The notes beneath the pieces are model-generated. The model ran no database searches, was not told where the DNA came from, and saw only the letters and a program-made list of their open reading frames with translations. 64,000 nucleotides of DNA from Planctomycetaceae bacterium (lineage in GTDB: Bacteria; Planctomycetota; Planctomycetia; Pirellulales; Lacipirellulaceae), in the NCBI GenBank assembly GCA_002702655.1, contig PABB01000067.1:400409-464408 (forward strand). The letters are read 5' to 3'. Shown one piece after another: positions 46,201-55,500 of the stretch. The position numbers and the translations under genes are program-made. The number at the start of each line of letters is the position of its first letter. The first letter of the stretch is position 1.

Positions 46201-47702
46201 ATACGGCGCAGCGGCTGGCCGAGTTCTACTCCAACTGGCCGGAGGACCGCGGCGGCGATCCGGCGCGGGCGGCCAAGTATCTCAACCAACTGCTGCGGAT
46301 GAGCTACGAGGGCGAGTTGGAGCCCGACGACCGCCGCGTCGCTTGGGCGCGACGGCGGGCGGCGAAGATGCTGGCGGTGCGCGGCGACTACGCCTCGGCA
46401 GCCAAGGCGGAGCAGATTCTCCGCCCCTTGGTCGAAGTGTCCAAGCCGGACATCAACGACCTGCGCAGCCTCGCGCAGATTCTCAGTTCCCGCTTGGATC
46501 CCGAAGCGCGGCTGAGCGCCATCGAGCTGTGGAACCGGGTCAAGGACACCGGCCAAATGCAAACGGGCGAAGCCCTGCTGCTGGGTCGGTTGATGTCGGA
46601 AACGGGGCAGCGCAGCGAAGCTCGCGCCATGTTGGAAGATCTGATCGCCCGCAACACCGACAACATCGACCTGATCCGCGGCTACGCGTTGCTGCTGATC
46701 GAGCAGCGTGACAGCGGTCGCGCACGGCGGCAGATTGCCACGTTGGATCGCAAGGGGGCCGACCCCGGTATCGTGGCCGAGTTGAATCTCCGTCTGGCCG
46801 CGCGGGCGGGCGAGACGGACAAGGTGCGCGAAATTCTCGTGGCGATGACGCCCGATCTGCGGGCGTTGACGGCCGAGCAGTTGGAAAAGGTCCGGGGCGT
46901 CGCCGAACTGGCCCGGCAGGTGGGCGACAACGAGTACGCCCTGCAGCTCTATCGCGAGTATGCCCGCCGCAAGCCGGAGGGAATGATGCAACTGGCGCGG
47001 CTGACGGGTCTGTACGGCGATCCCGAGGCCGCGATTGAGATGCTCAAGCGGCTGTTCGACGACAACATGGACGACGCGTTGCGCAACGCCGTGGAAATTC
47101 TTCGCCAGCGGCGCAGCGAAGTGGGCGACATCCTCGACTCGGATGTCGACCGACTGGTGCGGCGCAGCCTGTCCGACGATCCCGAAAACGCACGGCGGTT
47201 GATCTTGCAGGCCGAGGTGCTGGAGATCGAGGAGAAGTTCGACGAGAGCATGGCCGCGTACGAAAGCGTGCTGCGTCGCAACGACCTGCCCACGCTGGTG
47301 CGAGCCACGGCGCTGAACAACCTGGCCTTTCTGATTGCGTTGAAAGGCCAGACCAACCGGATGGACGAAGCGCTCGAATACGCCAATCAGGCCATCAGTC
47401 TGATCGGCCCGATTTCGGACTTGCTCGACACGCGGGCCGTCGCGCACTTGGGCGCCGGCGATTACCAGGCGGCCGTGAAGGACATGCGGAAGTCGGTGCA
47501 AGTGAACCCCACGGCCGGCAAGTATTTCCACCTCGCCCAGGCCGAGTTGGGCGCCGGCAACGAGGGCGCTGCCATGGATGCCTGGAAGAGCTGCCTGGAG
47601 GAGGGAATGACGGCCGAGACCGCCCCGCTGTTGGAGCGCGAAGCGTTCGCGGAGTTTGCCCAGCGGATGGCGGATCTCGGCGGCCCCAGCCCCGAGGCGT
47701 AG
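43206..47702 (+). CDS. Giant membrane-anchored tetratricopeptide (TPR) protein
   Basis: A 1498-residue protein. One N-terminal helix (residues 8-30, LLLFSLIGAAVIVLPAFYFLW) with few flanking positive charges anchors it. The rest is a long helical superhelix of TPR-like repeats with typical W/L/G/Y-A-F-P pattern positions. Examples are the stretches near residues 50-70, 280-310, 500-540, 800-900 and 1380-1440 (SLIGPISDLLDTRAVAHLGAGDYQAAVKDMRKSVQVNP). TPR scaffolds mediate protein-protein assembly. Candidates include polysaccharide export (PelB/BcsC-like scaffolds) or surface-machine assembly. No catalytic motif is seen. It is 183 bases upstream of the DPFG-repeat protein, same strand, and may be co-transcribed. 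Confidence 0.85.
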   Translation: MKRYRVNYLLLFSLIGAAVIVLPAFYFLWRFQLGRNADRLKVRAKEAMSQSDPVSALEYMSQYVTLRPEEVEASREASRLAREVLESKDFLQDQEARGIAYGVLRQQINETGDAEVRRTFVDALTPLVGPGDSSLAKLVLDQVDELIEGGSTDQELYSARVQMLQILRDDQQLIPAVRAAVGYDPQTDDFTADATAPQQPQAYAVYAQYLRGREEDELSDRVIERMVEMNPDSAEAHIIAYRFNIAAAAIAEFQANKAEQLDISAGKSEEQAAENVAEQRAQADAYREQALASLERAYEIAPEDADVLDAKGRQLISDYQRALRDGQTTEELAPMLDEAAEFLELGATKYPERLMFVIRAAQVEQTRDNPEKALKILRDGAKRFELPSAAGIELANMQIEILLSQNDIGAVKAIVEELREYDERSVKAFADYHAGRLQLVDKKWADAARTLRLAKMKLLGFPRVQSSASYFQGVAHEMLGQYDLAVEAYEWAVAKNSDDDRAAARLISAQLRAQPGRKIEGAAGSLEARILQELEKPKDEQDWEELDQAIEEFAEQRDLGEAAVLALKAQTMLRRADAETNDEAKRELFTQARALITKAYQVDRDDIRVRMLAIKLLQIDPDNGPERALKLLEQMLEDPNVNDSPTLRSMRAELLVACGDADVVQQLENVAAGIEDWSDEERAQVYSAVGRQMAQVGAYEEAGRLLAQATELVVSDLPTARLLFDVALRQQDPEAIEAAQQKILAIVGSETAPDYVLTEIRRRLVAYESGKSTKEEVQAVGNLLENALRSRSGWSELWVAKGQYELSVNEDATAALQAFDRALESGRPNPAALRLQVTLLARRGRMGEALEKMELLTPAGRTALLGRLAATIYAANGRTEDAYNAAQNVRQARPGDAETQIWFAEFALQADHVDEAETAVRTAAEINPYDPVAWSKLIGLYAQTQQYDKLEGVLREAHLSLDEEFLPLLSARYYELQGRWHAAEDIYLSAYRDQMDSPDTAQRLAEFYSNWPEDRGGDPARAAKYLNQLLRMSYEGELEPDDRRVAWARRRAAKMLAVRGDYASAAKAEQILRPLVEVSKPDINDLRSLAQILSSRLDPEARLSAIELWNRVKDTGQMQTGEALLLGRLMSETGQRSEARAMLEDLIARNTDNIDLIRGYALLLIEQRDSGRARRQIATLDRKGADPGIVAELNLRLAARAGETDKVREILVAMTPDLRALTAEQLEKVRGVAELARQVGDNEYALQLYREYARRKPEGMMQLARLTGLYGDPEAAIEMLKRLFDDNMDDALRNAVEILRQRRSEVGDILDSDVDRLVRRSLSDDPENARRLILQAEVLEIEEKFDESMAAYESVLRRNDLPTLVRATALNNLAFLIALKGQTNRMDEALEYANQAISLIGPISDLLDTRAVAHLGAGDYQAAVKDMRKSVQVNPTAGKYFHLAQAELGAGNEGAAMDAWKSCLEEGMTAETAPLLEREAFAEFAQRMADLGGPSPEA

Positions 47703-47885
47703 GGGCCGCTCGCGGCGATTGTAACGAACATGCGTCCCGCTGGGGCCCAGGAAATCGCCTCCGTGGCGCCGGATCGTTGTTGCCGGCGAGCGGGCCGATT
47801 AAGATGCCAGTTTGGCGGCAATTTTCCGCACAATCGCTTCACTTGACCTGTCTTCCCAGCGCACTGCCGCGCGGAGATTCTGAGC

Positions 47886-50507
47886 ATGACACGCATGATT
47901 CTTACTGGCGCTCGCCCTACTTGCACGGCGCGATTTGGCCGGCTGCTCGTCGCGGCGGCGATCGCCACGGCCGCTGTGGCCGGGGTGGCCACGCCCGCGG
48001 CGGCGCAGAACGCGCCCACGGTGACCTACGGCCGCGGCTTGAGCGCCTATTTTAACGGCCGCATCGCCGAGGCGGACCGACTGCTCAGCGAAGCGATCGG
48101 TTTGGGCGTCGACGAGCCGACGGCGTATTACTTCCGCGGTCTGACCCGGCTGCGGCAAGGGCGTCGGTACGAAGCCGAGCAGGACATGCAAATTGGCGCC
48201 GCGCTGGAGGCGCGTCAGCCCGGCAATCGGCACACGATCAACCGCGCGCTGACGCGCGTGCAAGGCGCCAATCGGCAACTGCTGGAGGGGTTCCGCCGCG
48301 CCGGCCGCGCCAGCGCCGCCGAGCAGGCGGCCGTGGTCAGCCAGGCGCAGTATCAGCAGCGGGCCCGTCGCGACGCGGCCGTGCTGCACAAGCCGCAAGT
48401 CGTGGGGATCGATCAACTACAGGGCGTCGAATTCGCGACGCCTGATTCGCTTGATCTGCCGGCGGGATCGGTGATTGTCTCTTCGCCGCCGACGGCCACG
48501 ACGCCCCCCCCCGCGGCCGCTGACGAAGCCGTCGTTGCCCAACCCGCGCCGCAACCAGGCGCCGCCCCGGCCGCGACCCAGGAGGTTCCTCCGGCCGTGG
48601 CTGCTGACGAGCCCGTGGTCGATCCGATGCCAGCGGGCGAAGCGGCGGCTCCTGTCGCCGAAGTGGAGGCGCCCGCGGACGATGTGTTTGGCTCCGCCGA
48701 AGCTCCCGCAACCGAACCGATGCCGGGCGTGGATGCCGCGGCCGAAACGCCGGCTCCGTCGGACGACGTGTTTGGCGCCGCTGACGCAGCGGACGATCCG
48801 TTTGGCGCCGGCGAGGACGCAGCGGCCGCCGTCGAAGCAGACATGCCCGAAGAATCGATCCTGGTCGAGCCGGCCGCTGACGAGCCGATGCCCGAACCGG
48901 CGGACGACAGTCCCTTTGGCGATTTCGGCGGCGAGGAAGACGCCGCGGTCGAACCGGCCGACGCGATGGACGAGCCCGCGGACGAAGCGCCGATGAGCGA
49001 TGATCCATTCGGCGGCGCGGCGGCGGACGAGCAACCCGCGGCCGATCCGTTCGGCGCCGCGGACGCCGCTGACGAAGCGACCGTGGACGCCGCGCCGGTT
49101 GAAAGCACGCCGGCCCCCGCGGGCGACGATCCGTTTGGCGGCTTGGGCGACGCGGCCGAGCCGGCCGCCGATGCGACGCCCATGGCGGATGAACCATTTG
49201 GCGAACCAGAGGCCGCCGAGCAGCCGATGGCCGCAGAGCCCGCGGCCGACCCGTTTGGCGCCGCTGACACAGCGTCCGACGAGGCGGAAGAGCCCGCACC
49301 GAGCACCGACGATCCGTTCGGCGCCGCGGCTGACGAAGAGCCCGCGGCCGACCCGTTTGGCGGCGTCGATGCGGCGGACGAAGCCGCTGCGGCGGATGAA
49401 GCCACGACCGACGAACCCATGGGCGAAGCTCCGCTGGACGAGCCGGCGACCGACGAGCCGGCGGCCGATCCCTTCGGCGGATTTGGCTCCACCGACGAAG
49501 CCGATGCGGCTGAGCCGATGGCGGACGACCCGTTCGGCGCCGACGACATGCCAGCCGATGCGGCCGAGGAACCTGCCCCGGCGGGCGACGATCCGTTCGG
49601 CGGGTTTGGCGGCAGCGACGAAGCTGCTGCCGAGCCGGCCATGACGGACGAACCCGCGTCCGACCCGTTCGGCGCCGACGACATGCCAGCCGACGCGGCC
49701 GAGGAACCTGCCCCGGCAGGCGACGATCCGTTCGGCGGATTTGGCGCGGCTGACGAAGCCGCGGCTGAATCGTCGGGCGGTTACGGTACGGCCGAAGAAG
49801 CCGCGGCGATTGAGTCGACGTCCGACGATCCGTTCGGCGGCGACGACATGCCAGCCGACGCGGCCGAGGAAGCTGCCGGCGACCCGTTTGGCGGATTCGA
49901 CGCCAGCGAAGCTCCGGCAGCCGACGCGACGCCGGCGGCCGAGCCCATGACCGACGCGGCCGCCGAAGCCGGCGCCGCGGACGATCCGTTCGGCGGTGTT
50001 GACGCTGCGGACGAGCCGGCTGCCGGCGCCGCTCCGATGACTGATGATCCCTTCGGCGACGCGGCTGCGGAATCGGCCGACGACCCGTTTGGCGATGATC
50101 CGTTCGGGGACGATTCGGCAGCGGACGAAGCCAGCGACGCGGCGGCGGATGAAGCCGACGAGCCGGTTGCCGAGGACTCAGCGGCCGCCGACGAAGCCGC
50201 CGCAGAGCAAGACGCGACCGACGAGGACGAAGCCGCTGCCGCTGAGGAATCGAGCGACGACCCCTTCGGCATGGACGACTCCGACTCGGCGGAGGATGAG
50301 GCTGCTGAATCGGACGCCGCCGCGACCGAGGAGGAAGCGACCAACGAAGAAGTCACCAAAGAAGAAGCCGCCGACGAAGAGGCGACCGACGAAGAGCCTG
50401 CCGAGGACGACTCGGCGTCTGCGGACGAATCGGCGAGCGACGAGGAATCGGCGGAGAGCGACTCCGCCGACTCGTTCGACGAAGATGATCCGTTCGGCGG
50501 TTTCTAA
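47886..50507 (+). CDS. Exported acidic protein with 20 DPFG motifs and an N-terminal TPR-like domain
   Basis: An 873-residue protein of unrecognised family. It has a signal peptide (cleavage near AAAQN, about residue 41) and a TPR-like helical domain at about 45-160 (TYGRGLSAYFNGRIAEADRL). From about 190 to the end it is disordered, almost only Ala, Asp, Glu, Pro, Gly, Thr and Ser. Twenty exact DPFG motifs recur through it, usually as DDPFGG or DPFGA, with four near-variants (DDVFG twice, DSPFG, DEPFG). A block of about 45 codons containing DDMPADAAEE occurs three times. The chain ends EDDPFGGF. It is intensely negative and cannot fold alone. GGAG lies upstream of the ATG. Role unknown; it may be a binding platform or metal sink. 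Confidence 0.85.
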   Translation: MTRMILTGARPTCTARFGRLLVAAAIATAAVAGVATPAAAQNAPTVTYGRGLSAYFNGRIAEADRLLSEAIGLGVDEPTAYYFRGLTRLRQGRRYEAEQDMQIGAALEARQPGNRHTINRALTRVQGANRQLLEGFRRAGRASAAEQAAVVSQAQYQQRARRDAAVLHKPQVVGIDQLQGVEFATPDSLDLPAGSVIVSSPPTATTPPPAAADEAVVAQPAPQPGAAPAATQEVPPAVAADEPVVDPMPAGEAAAPVAEVEAPADDVFGSAEAPATEPMPGVDAAAETPAPSDDVFGAADAADDPFGAGEDAAAAVEADMPEESILVEPAADEPMPEPADDSPFGDFGGEEDAAVEPADAMDEPADEAPMSDDPFGGAAADEQPAADPFGAADAADEATVDAAPVESTPAPAGDDPFGGLGDAAEPAADATPMADEPFGEPEAAEQPMAAEPAADPFGAADTASDEAEEPAPSTDDPFGAAADEEPAADPFGGVDAADEAAAADEATTDEPMGEAPLDEPATDEPAADPFGGFGSTDEADAAEPMADDPFGADDMPADAAEEPAPAGDDPFGGFGGSDEAAAEPAMTDEPASDPFGADDMPADAAEEPAPAGDDPFGGFGAADEAAAESSGGYGTAEEAAAIESTSDDPFGGDDMPADAAEEAAGDPFGGFDASEAPAADATPAAEPMTDAAAEAGAADDPFGGVDAADEPAAGAAPMTDDPFGDAAAESADDPFGDDPFGDDSAADEASDAAADEADEPVAEDSAAADEAAAEQDATDEDEAAAAEESSDDPFGMDDSDSAEDEAAESDAAATEEEATNEEVTKEEAADEEATDEEPAEDDSASADESASDEESAESDSADSFDEDDPFGGF

Positions 50508-50521
50508 CGGGAATTGATTTC

Positions 50522-51064
50522 GTGCAAACGCGCCGTTTGGTCAGTCGCCGACGTGATGTTGGGCCGTCGCTTGCCGGCAGGGTGGCGGCGTTGTGCCTGC
50601 TTGCGCTGGCGGGATGCGACTCCGAGTCGCCCGTGCCCGCCGTTCCGCCGCCAACCGCCCGCGATGACTTTCAGGAAGTCGTCGTCCGGCTTCGCCACAT
50701 CATGGGCGAGACGGAAGCGTCGGCCGACGTCCCGGCGGGCGCCCAGCCCACTCGTCGTCAGGTGACCGCGGCCGACATGCAACCAGCCGCCGACGGACGT
50801 CCGGCCACGGCAAAGATCACCATCCGCACCGTCCCTGCCCATGCGGCGCCGTTGGTCAGCGAAGTGCTGGCTGGCGCGGAGACCGCCGGCGATGACCCCG
50901 ATGCCGATGACCTCGCCGCCGCCGAAACAACCGTCGGCGACGAACCGCAAGCGGTGGAAGTCACGTACCGCCTGACGCACGGCGACGACGGCTGGCGTCT
51001 GGATGAAACGCCGACTGACGAGGTCGAGCGGCTGTGGTTCGAGTACGCCCTCGTGCTCCCGTAG
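50522..51064 (+). CDS. Hypothetical lipoprotein downstream of the DPFG protein
   Basis: A 180-residue predicted lipoprotein. The N-terminus has a basic stretch, a hydrophobic core and the lipobox LALAGC with the Cys at about residue 32. The mature part has an acidic, Ala-rich low-complexity centre and a beta-like end (VEVTYRLTHGDDGWRLDETPTDEVERLWFEYAL). The GTG at 50522, 14 bases after the DPFG gene's stop, is the only start that includes the whole signal. It is probably co-transcribed with the DPFG-repeat and TPR proteins. Function unknown. Confidence 0.65.
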   Translation: MQTRRLVSRRRDVGPSLAGRVAALCLLALAGCDSESPVPAVPPPTARDDFQEVVVRLRHIMGETEASADVPAGAQPTRRQVTAADMQPAADGRPATAKITIRTVPAHAAPLVSEVLAGAETAGDDPDADDLAAAETTVGDEPQAVEVTYRLTHGDDGWRLDETPTDEVERLWFEYALVLP

Positions 51065-51447
51065 CTTTGGTGCGGGCCGCTGGACGCGTCCCGCGCGAGC
51101 GAGAGCCGGCGGGCGAGGTCGCGGGGCCAGCGACCTTTTCTCTTCTTTCCTTCGCGGCGATCTCTCTCTGTCGCCTGCGATCCACTTGGCTCCGATTGTT
51201 AGCTTTTGCAGTCGGTGAACTGAGGTTTCGCGCGCCGCGCGGTCGCATCGACCGCAGCGCACCGTCACGGCCTCCCGCTGGCCGAACTGCCCATCGCGAC
51301 CGAGCCGCAACGTGATATCCTGAGCAGCGGCGGCCAGGAACTGCTGCCGCCGCGGTCGTCGGAGCGCTGGTGGTCTGCTAACGCGGCGCGGCGTCTCCGT
51401 GCCGACGCCAGCGAGCAGACGCTCGTCGAATTGGGGGGTCGTTCAGC
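51065..51447. other. Intergenic region before the RND efflux operon
   Basis: No gene is supported in these 383 bases. A run of Ts/Cs near 51133-51160 and a TTGTTA-like box near 51198 are seen without a good partner, so no promoter is claimed. The adaptor's ribosome-binding site (GGGGGG) lies at the right end. Confidence 0.45.
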
Positions 51448-52584
51448 ATGGGCGGACTGAAGAATCTGACGCGTGGCGCCTGGCGACTGATCGCCACCGG
51501 CGTGCCGATCATCGCTGGGCTGGCGATCCTGGTCGTGGTGATCGCCTGGTTGGCGGGCGCCTTCGAGGAGAAGATTGCTCCCGACGCGGCTAAGGCCCGC
51601 GCCGCCAAGCTCGGCGATCAGCCGACCGACGAGGTGCACGAGGTCACCAAGACCTACGTCGAGGAAGCCGTTGGCACGCTCAAGGCGGCCAGTCGCACGG
51701 TGATCTCGGCCAAGGTGCTGGCGCGGATCGAGGAGATCACCGTCACCGCGGGCGACGAGGTGGCCGCGGGCGACGTGCTGGTGCAACTCGACAGCCAGGA
51801 CATTCAAGCGCGGCTGCGGCAGGCCGAACAAGCGCTGGTCGCCGCGACCGCCGTGCGCCGCGAAGCGGAGACTGCCTTTGCCCGCGACCAGCAGTTGGTT
51901 CAGCAGACGGCCGTCTCGCAAGCACAGTTCGACGAATCGACGCGGCGGCTGCAGGTTGCCCGCGCCGAGGAACTGCGGGCCGAGCAAGCGGTGAACGAAG
52001 CGGCCGTGATGCTGACGTACGCCACGATCAAAGCGCCCAAGGCGGGTCGCATTGTCGATCGGCTGGCCGAAGCGGGCGACACGTCCCGCCCCGGCGAACC
52101 GCTGCTGGTGCTGTACGACGCCACGTCGTTGCGGCTCGAGGCGCCGGTGCCCGAACGGCTGGCCGTGCAGTTGCACACCGGCGACACAATGAACGTGTAC
52201 ATCGACGCGCTCGACCGGGAGGTCGAATCGACGATCGACGAAATCGTGCCGCAGGCCGACGCGCCTAGCCGGTCGTTCTTGGTGAAGGCCAGCCTGCCGC
52301 GCTCCGACGATTTGTTCGAGGGCATGTTCGGCCGGCTGCGCATCCCCGCGGGCGAGCGACGGCATCTGTGCCTGGCGACCGCCGCGCTGAAGCGTGTGGG
52401 TCAGTTGGAGTTCGTGCAGGTCGTGGCGGCCGACGGCGAACTGGAAAAGCGGTTCGTCAAAACAGGCCGGCTGGGCATGCCGGGGCGGATCGAGGTGCTC
52501 AGCGGGCTGAAGGCGGGCGAGCGGGTCGTGCTGGATCCCAACGCCAATCTCGCCGAGCTGGAAGCGGAGTGTTGCGATGAGTGA
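51448..52584 (+). CDS. RND efflux periplasmic adaptor (AcrA/MexA/HlyD family)
   Basis: A 378-residue membrane-fusion protein. A transmembrane helix (residues 17-37, PIIAGLAILVVVIAWLAGAF) is followed by the lipoyl-like half VLARIEEITVTAGDEVAAGDVLVQLDS (about 90-117). A coiled-coil hairpin spans about 118-185, and the second half follows as ATIKAPKAGRIVDRLAEAGD (about 191-210). The C-terminal beta and membrane-proximal domains lie in about 220-375. Its last eight bases overlap the pump gene (ATGAGTGA), showing translational coupling. No regulator is adjacent. Together with the pump it should export drugs, metals or lipids; no outer-membrane TolC-like gene is in the window. Confidence 0.9.
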   Translation: MGGLKNLTRGAWRLIATGVPIIAGLAILVVVIAWLAGAFEEKIAPDAAKARAAKLGDQPTDEVHEVTKTYVEEAVGTLKAASRTVISAKVLARIEEITVTAGDEVAAGDVLVQLDSQDIQARLRQAEQALVAATAVRREAETAFARDQQLVQQTAVSQAQFDESTRRLQVARAEELRAEQAVNEAAVMLTYATIKAPKAGRIVDRLAEAGDTSRPGEPLLVLYDATSLRLEAPVPERLAVQLHTGDTMNVYIDALDREVESTIDEIVPQADAPSRSFLVKASLPRSDDLFEGMFGRLRIPAGERRHLCLATAALKRVGQLEFVQVVAADGELEKRFVKTGRLGMPGRIEVLSGLKAGERVVLDPNANLAELEAECCDE

Positions 52585-55500
52585 CTCTCCCCCGGGCGCG
52601 GCCGGCGAGCAAACTCCGGCCATGACGCGGCTGGTCGAAGCGTTTCTGCGCGGCGACGTGGCGCTGTTGTTCGTGCTGGTGTCGCTGCTATTGGGCGGCG
52701 CGTCGCTGTGGCTCACCCCGCGCGAGGAAGAGCCGCAGATCGTCGTGCCGATGGCGGACGTGTTCGTCAGCGCCCCGGGCTTGTCGGCCGCCGAGGTCGA
52801 GCAGCAGGTCACCCGCCGCATCGAAAAGCTGCTCTACCAAATCGACGGCGTGGAGTACGTGTACTCGATGTCGCGCCCGGGGCAGAGCATCGTCACGGTG
52901 CGGTTCTACGTGAGCGAGGACCGCGAGGACTCGCTGGTGAAGCTGTACAACAAGATCAACTCGAACGTCGACGCCATTCCCCCGGTGGTCGAGTCGTGGG
53001 TGATCAAGCCGATTGAGATCGACGACGTGCCGATCATGATCGCCACGTTGTGGACCGACCGCACCGATCTGTACGGCGATCACGAGTTGTGCCGCCTGGC
53101 CGAGGAGGTGCAGAACCAGCTGCAGGCGATTGGCAACACGAACCAGGTGTGGCTGACCGGCGGGCGACCGCGGCGAATTCGCGTGCTACTGGACGCCCAG
53201 CGATTGGCCAGTCGGCAGACCTCGCCGTTGCAGGTGGCCGCGGCGCTGCGGGCCAGCAACGTCCACCAGCGCGCCGGCGAGTTCGAGCAGCAGGACGAGC
53301 AGCTGGTCGTCGAAACCGGCACGTTCATCAAGGACGCCCAGGACCTGCCGAACCTGGTGGTCAACATCGCGGGCGATCGGCCTGTGTATCTGAAGGACGT
53401 GGCCGAGATCATCGACGGCCCCGCCGAGGTGGAAACGTACAGTTGGATTGGCTTTGGGCCCGCGGACGACCAACGGGCCGACGACGCCGCAACGTATCCG
53501 GCCGTGCACATTGCGGTGGCGAAGCGTAAGGGCGCCAACGCCGTGTGGGTCGCCGACGCGGTGCACCAGCGGCTCCAGGAGTTGTCCGAAACGCATTTGC
53601 CCGCCGGGGTTCATTACCGCATCACGCGCGACTACGGCGAGACCGCCAACGACAAGGTCAACGAGTTGGTCGAAGGACTGGTGGTCGCCGTGATCACGGT
53701 GGTCGGACTGATTGGCCTGACGATCGGCTGGCGGCCGGCGATCGTGATCGCGCTGGCGATCCCCGTGTGCTACAGCTTGACGCTGTTCGTGAATCTGATG
53801 GCGGGGTACACCATCAACCGGGTGACCATGTTCGCGCTGATTCTGGCGCTGGGCCTGCTGGTCGACGACCCGATTACCGACGTGGAGAATATCGCCCGGT
53901 ACTTTGCCATGCGGATCCTGCCGCCGCGCGAGTCGGTGCTGCGCGCCGTGCAGGAGGTGCGTCCGGCGCTGATCCTGTCCACGCTGGCGATCATCGCCAG
54001 CTTCCTGCCGCTGTTTTTCATCACCGGCATGATGGGACCCTATATGGGGCCGATGGCGCTCAATGTGCCGCTGACCGTGACGCTGTCCACGGTGGTGGCG
54101 TTCATGATCACGCCCTGGATGGCGATGGTCGCGCTGCGCAAATTGCATGACCGCCCGGGCGAGGAGGAATATGACATTACGCGCCGGCCGCTGTACCGGT
54201 TGTCGCGCGCCGTGCTGGGGCCGATTGTCGATCATCGCCCGCTGGCCTGGCTGGTGCTGGCCGGGATTGCGCTGCTGATGGTGGGCGCCTGCACGCTGCC
54301 GCTATTGCGGATGGTGCCGCTGAAGATGCTCCCCTACGACAACAAGAACGAGTTTCAGATCGTGGTGGACATGCCGGAGGGGACGACGCTGGAGCGGACC
54401 GACGCGGTCGCTCGGCAGTTGGCCGCGGCGGTCGCCGGACAGCCGGAGGTGCGCGACTACGAAGTGTTCGTGGGGACGGCGTCGCCGATGGATTTCAACG
54501 GCATGGTGCGGCACTACTTTCTACGCCGCGGGGCCAACGTGGCCGACATCCGCGTGAATCTGGCCCCCAAGGACAAGCGCGTGCAGCAGTCGCACGAGAT
54601 CCTGCTGCGGCTGCGCAAGCCGCTGGCCGAGTTGGCGGCCGAGCTGGGCGCCAACATCAAGATGGTGGAAGTGCCCCCCGGGCCGCCCGTGCTGGCGACG
54701 CTGACCGCGGAGATCTACGGCCCGGCGGGAGCGGACTACGGGCGGCTGCTCACGGCCGGGGAGCAAGTGGCCGATCGACTGGCCCGCGAGCCAGGCGTGG
54801 TCGACGTCGACACCAGCGTCGAAGCGGATCAAACCCGCTGGGTGTTTGAAGCAGACAAGTCCAAGGCCGCGCTGTCGGGGATCTCCACCGAGCGCATCGC
54901 GCAAACGCTGACCGTGGCGCTCGACGGCCTGCGGGCCACGGTGCTTCATCAACCGGCGGAGGTCGAGCCGCTGTGGATCGAGCTGAGGCTGCCGCGGGCG
55001 CGGCGCTCGGCAATCGACGACCTGGAAGAGCTGTACGTGCAAGGCGACGGCGGCGAGCTGGTGCAGTTGGGCGGGCTGGGCCGATTCGTTGAGCGGACCG
55101 AAGACAAAACGATTTACCACAAGAACCTGCAGCGCGTCGTGTACGTGTACGGCGAGATCGCCGGTCGCCCGCCGGCCGACGTGATTGTCGACGTGCAAAC
55201 GGATCAGATCGATGCTGCGAAGGCTGCGCCCACTGCCGCATCGTCCAACGACGTCGCCGCGGCCGCCGCGCCGATTCGTCCGGTGGCGGATCGCACGTGG
55301 CTGGCCCCCGGCGGCGGCGACCCGTGGTCGGTCCGCGACGACGTGCGAGTCGAGTGGGCCGGCGAGGGCGAGTGGAAGATCACGCTCGACGTGTTTCGCG
55401 ACTTGGGCCTGGCGTTCGCCGCGGCGCTGTTGGGGATCTTTGTGATCCTGATGTTCCAGACCGGCTCGCGGCTGCTGCCGGTGCTGATCATGCTGGCGAT

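Noticed and set aside
48337-49684. Serine- or arginine-rich frames in other registers of the DPFG gene
   Set aside because: They are register-shifted readings of the GC-rich repetitive DNA; only the plus frame from 47886 has a signal peptide and the DPFG motif.
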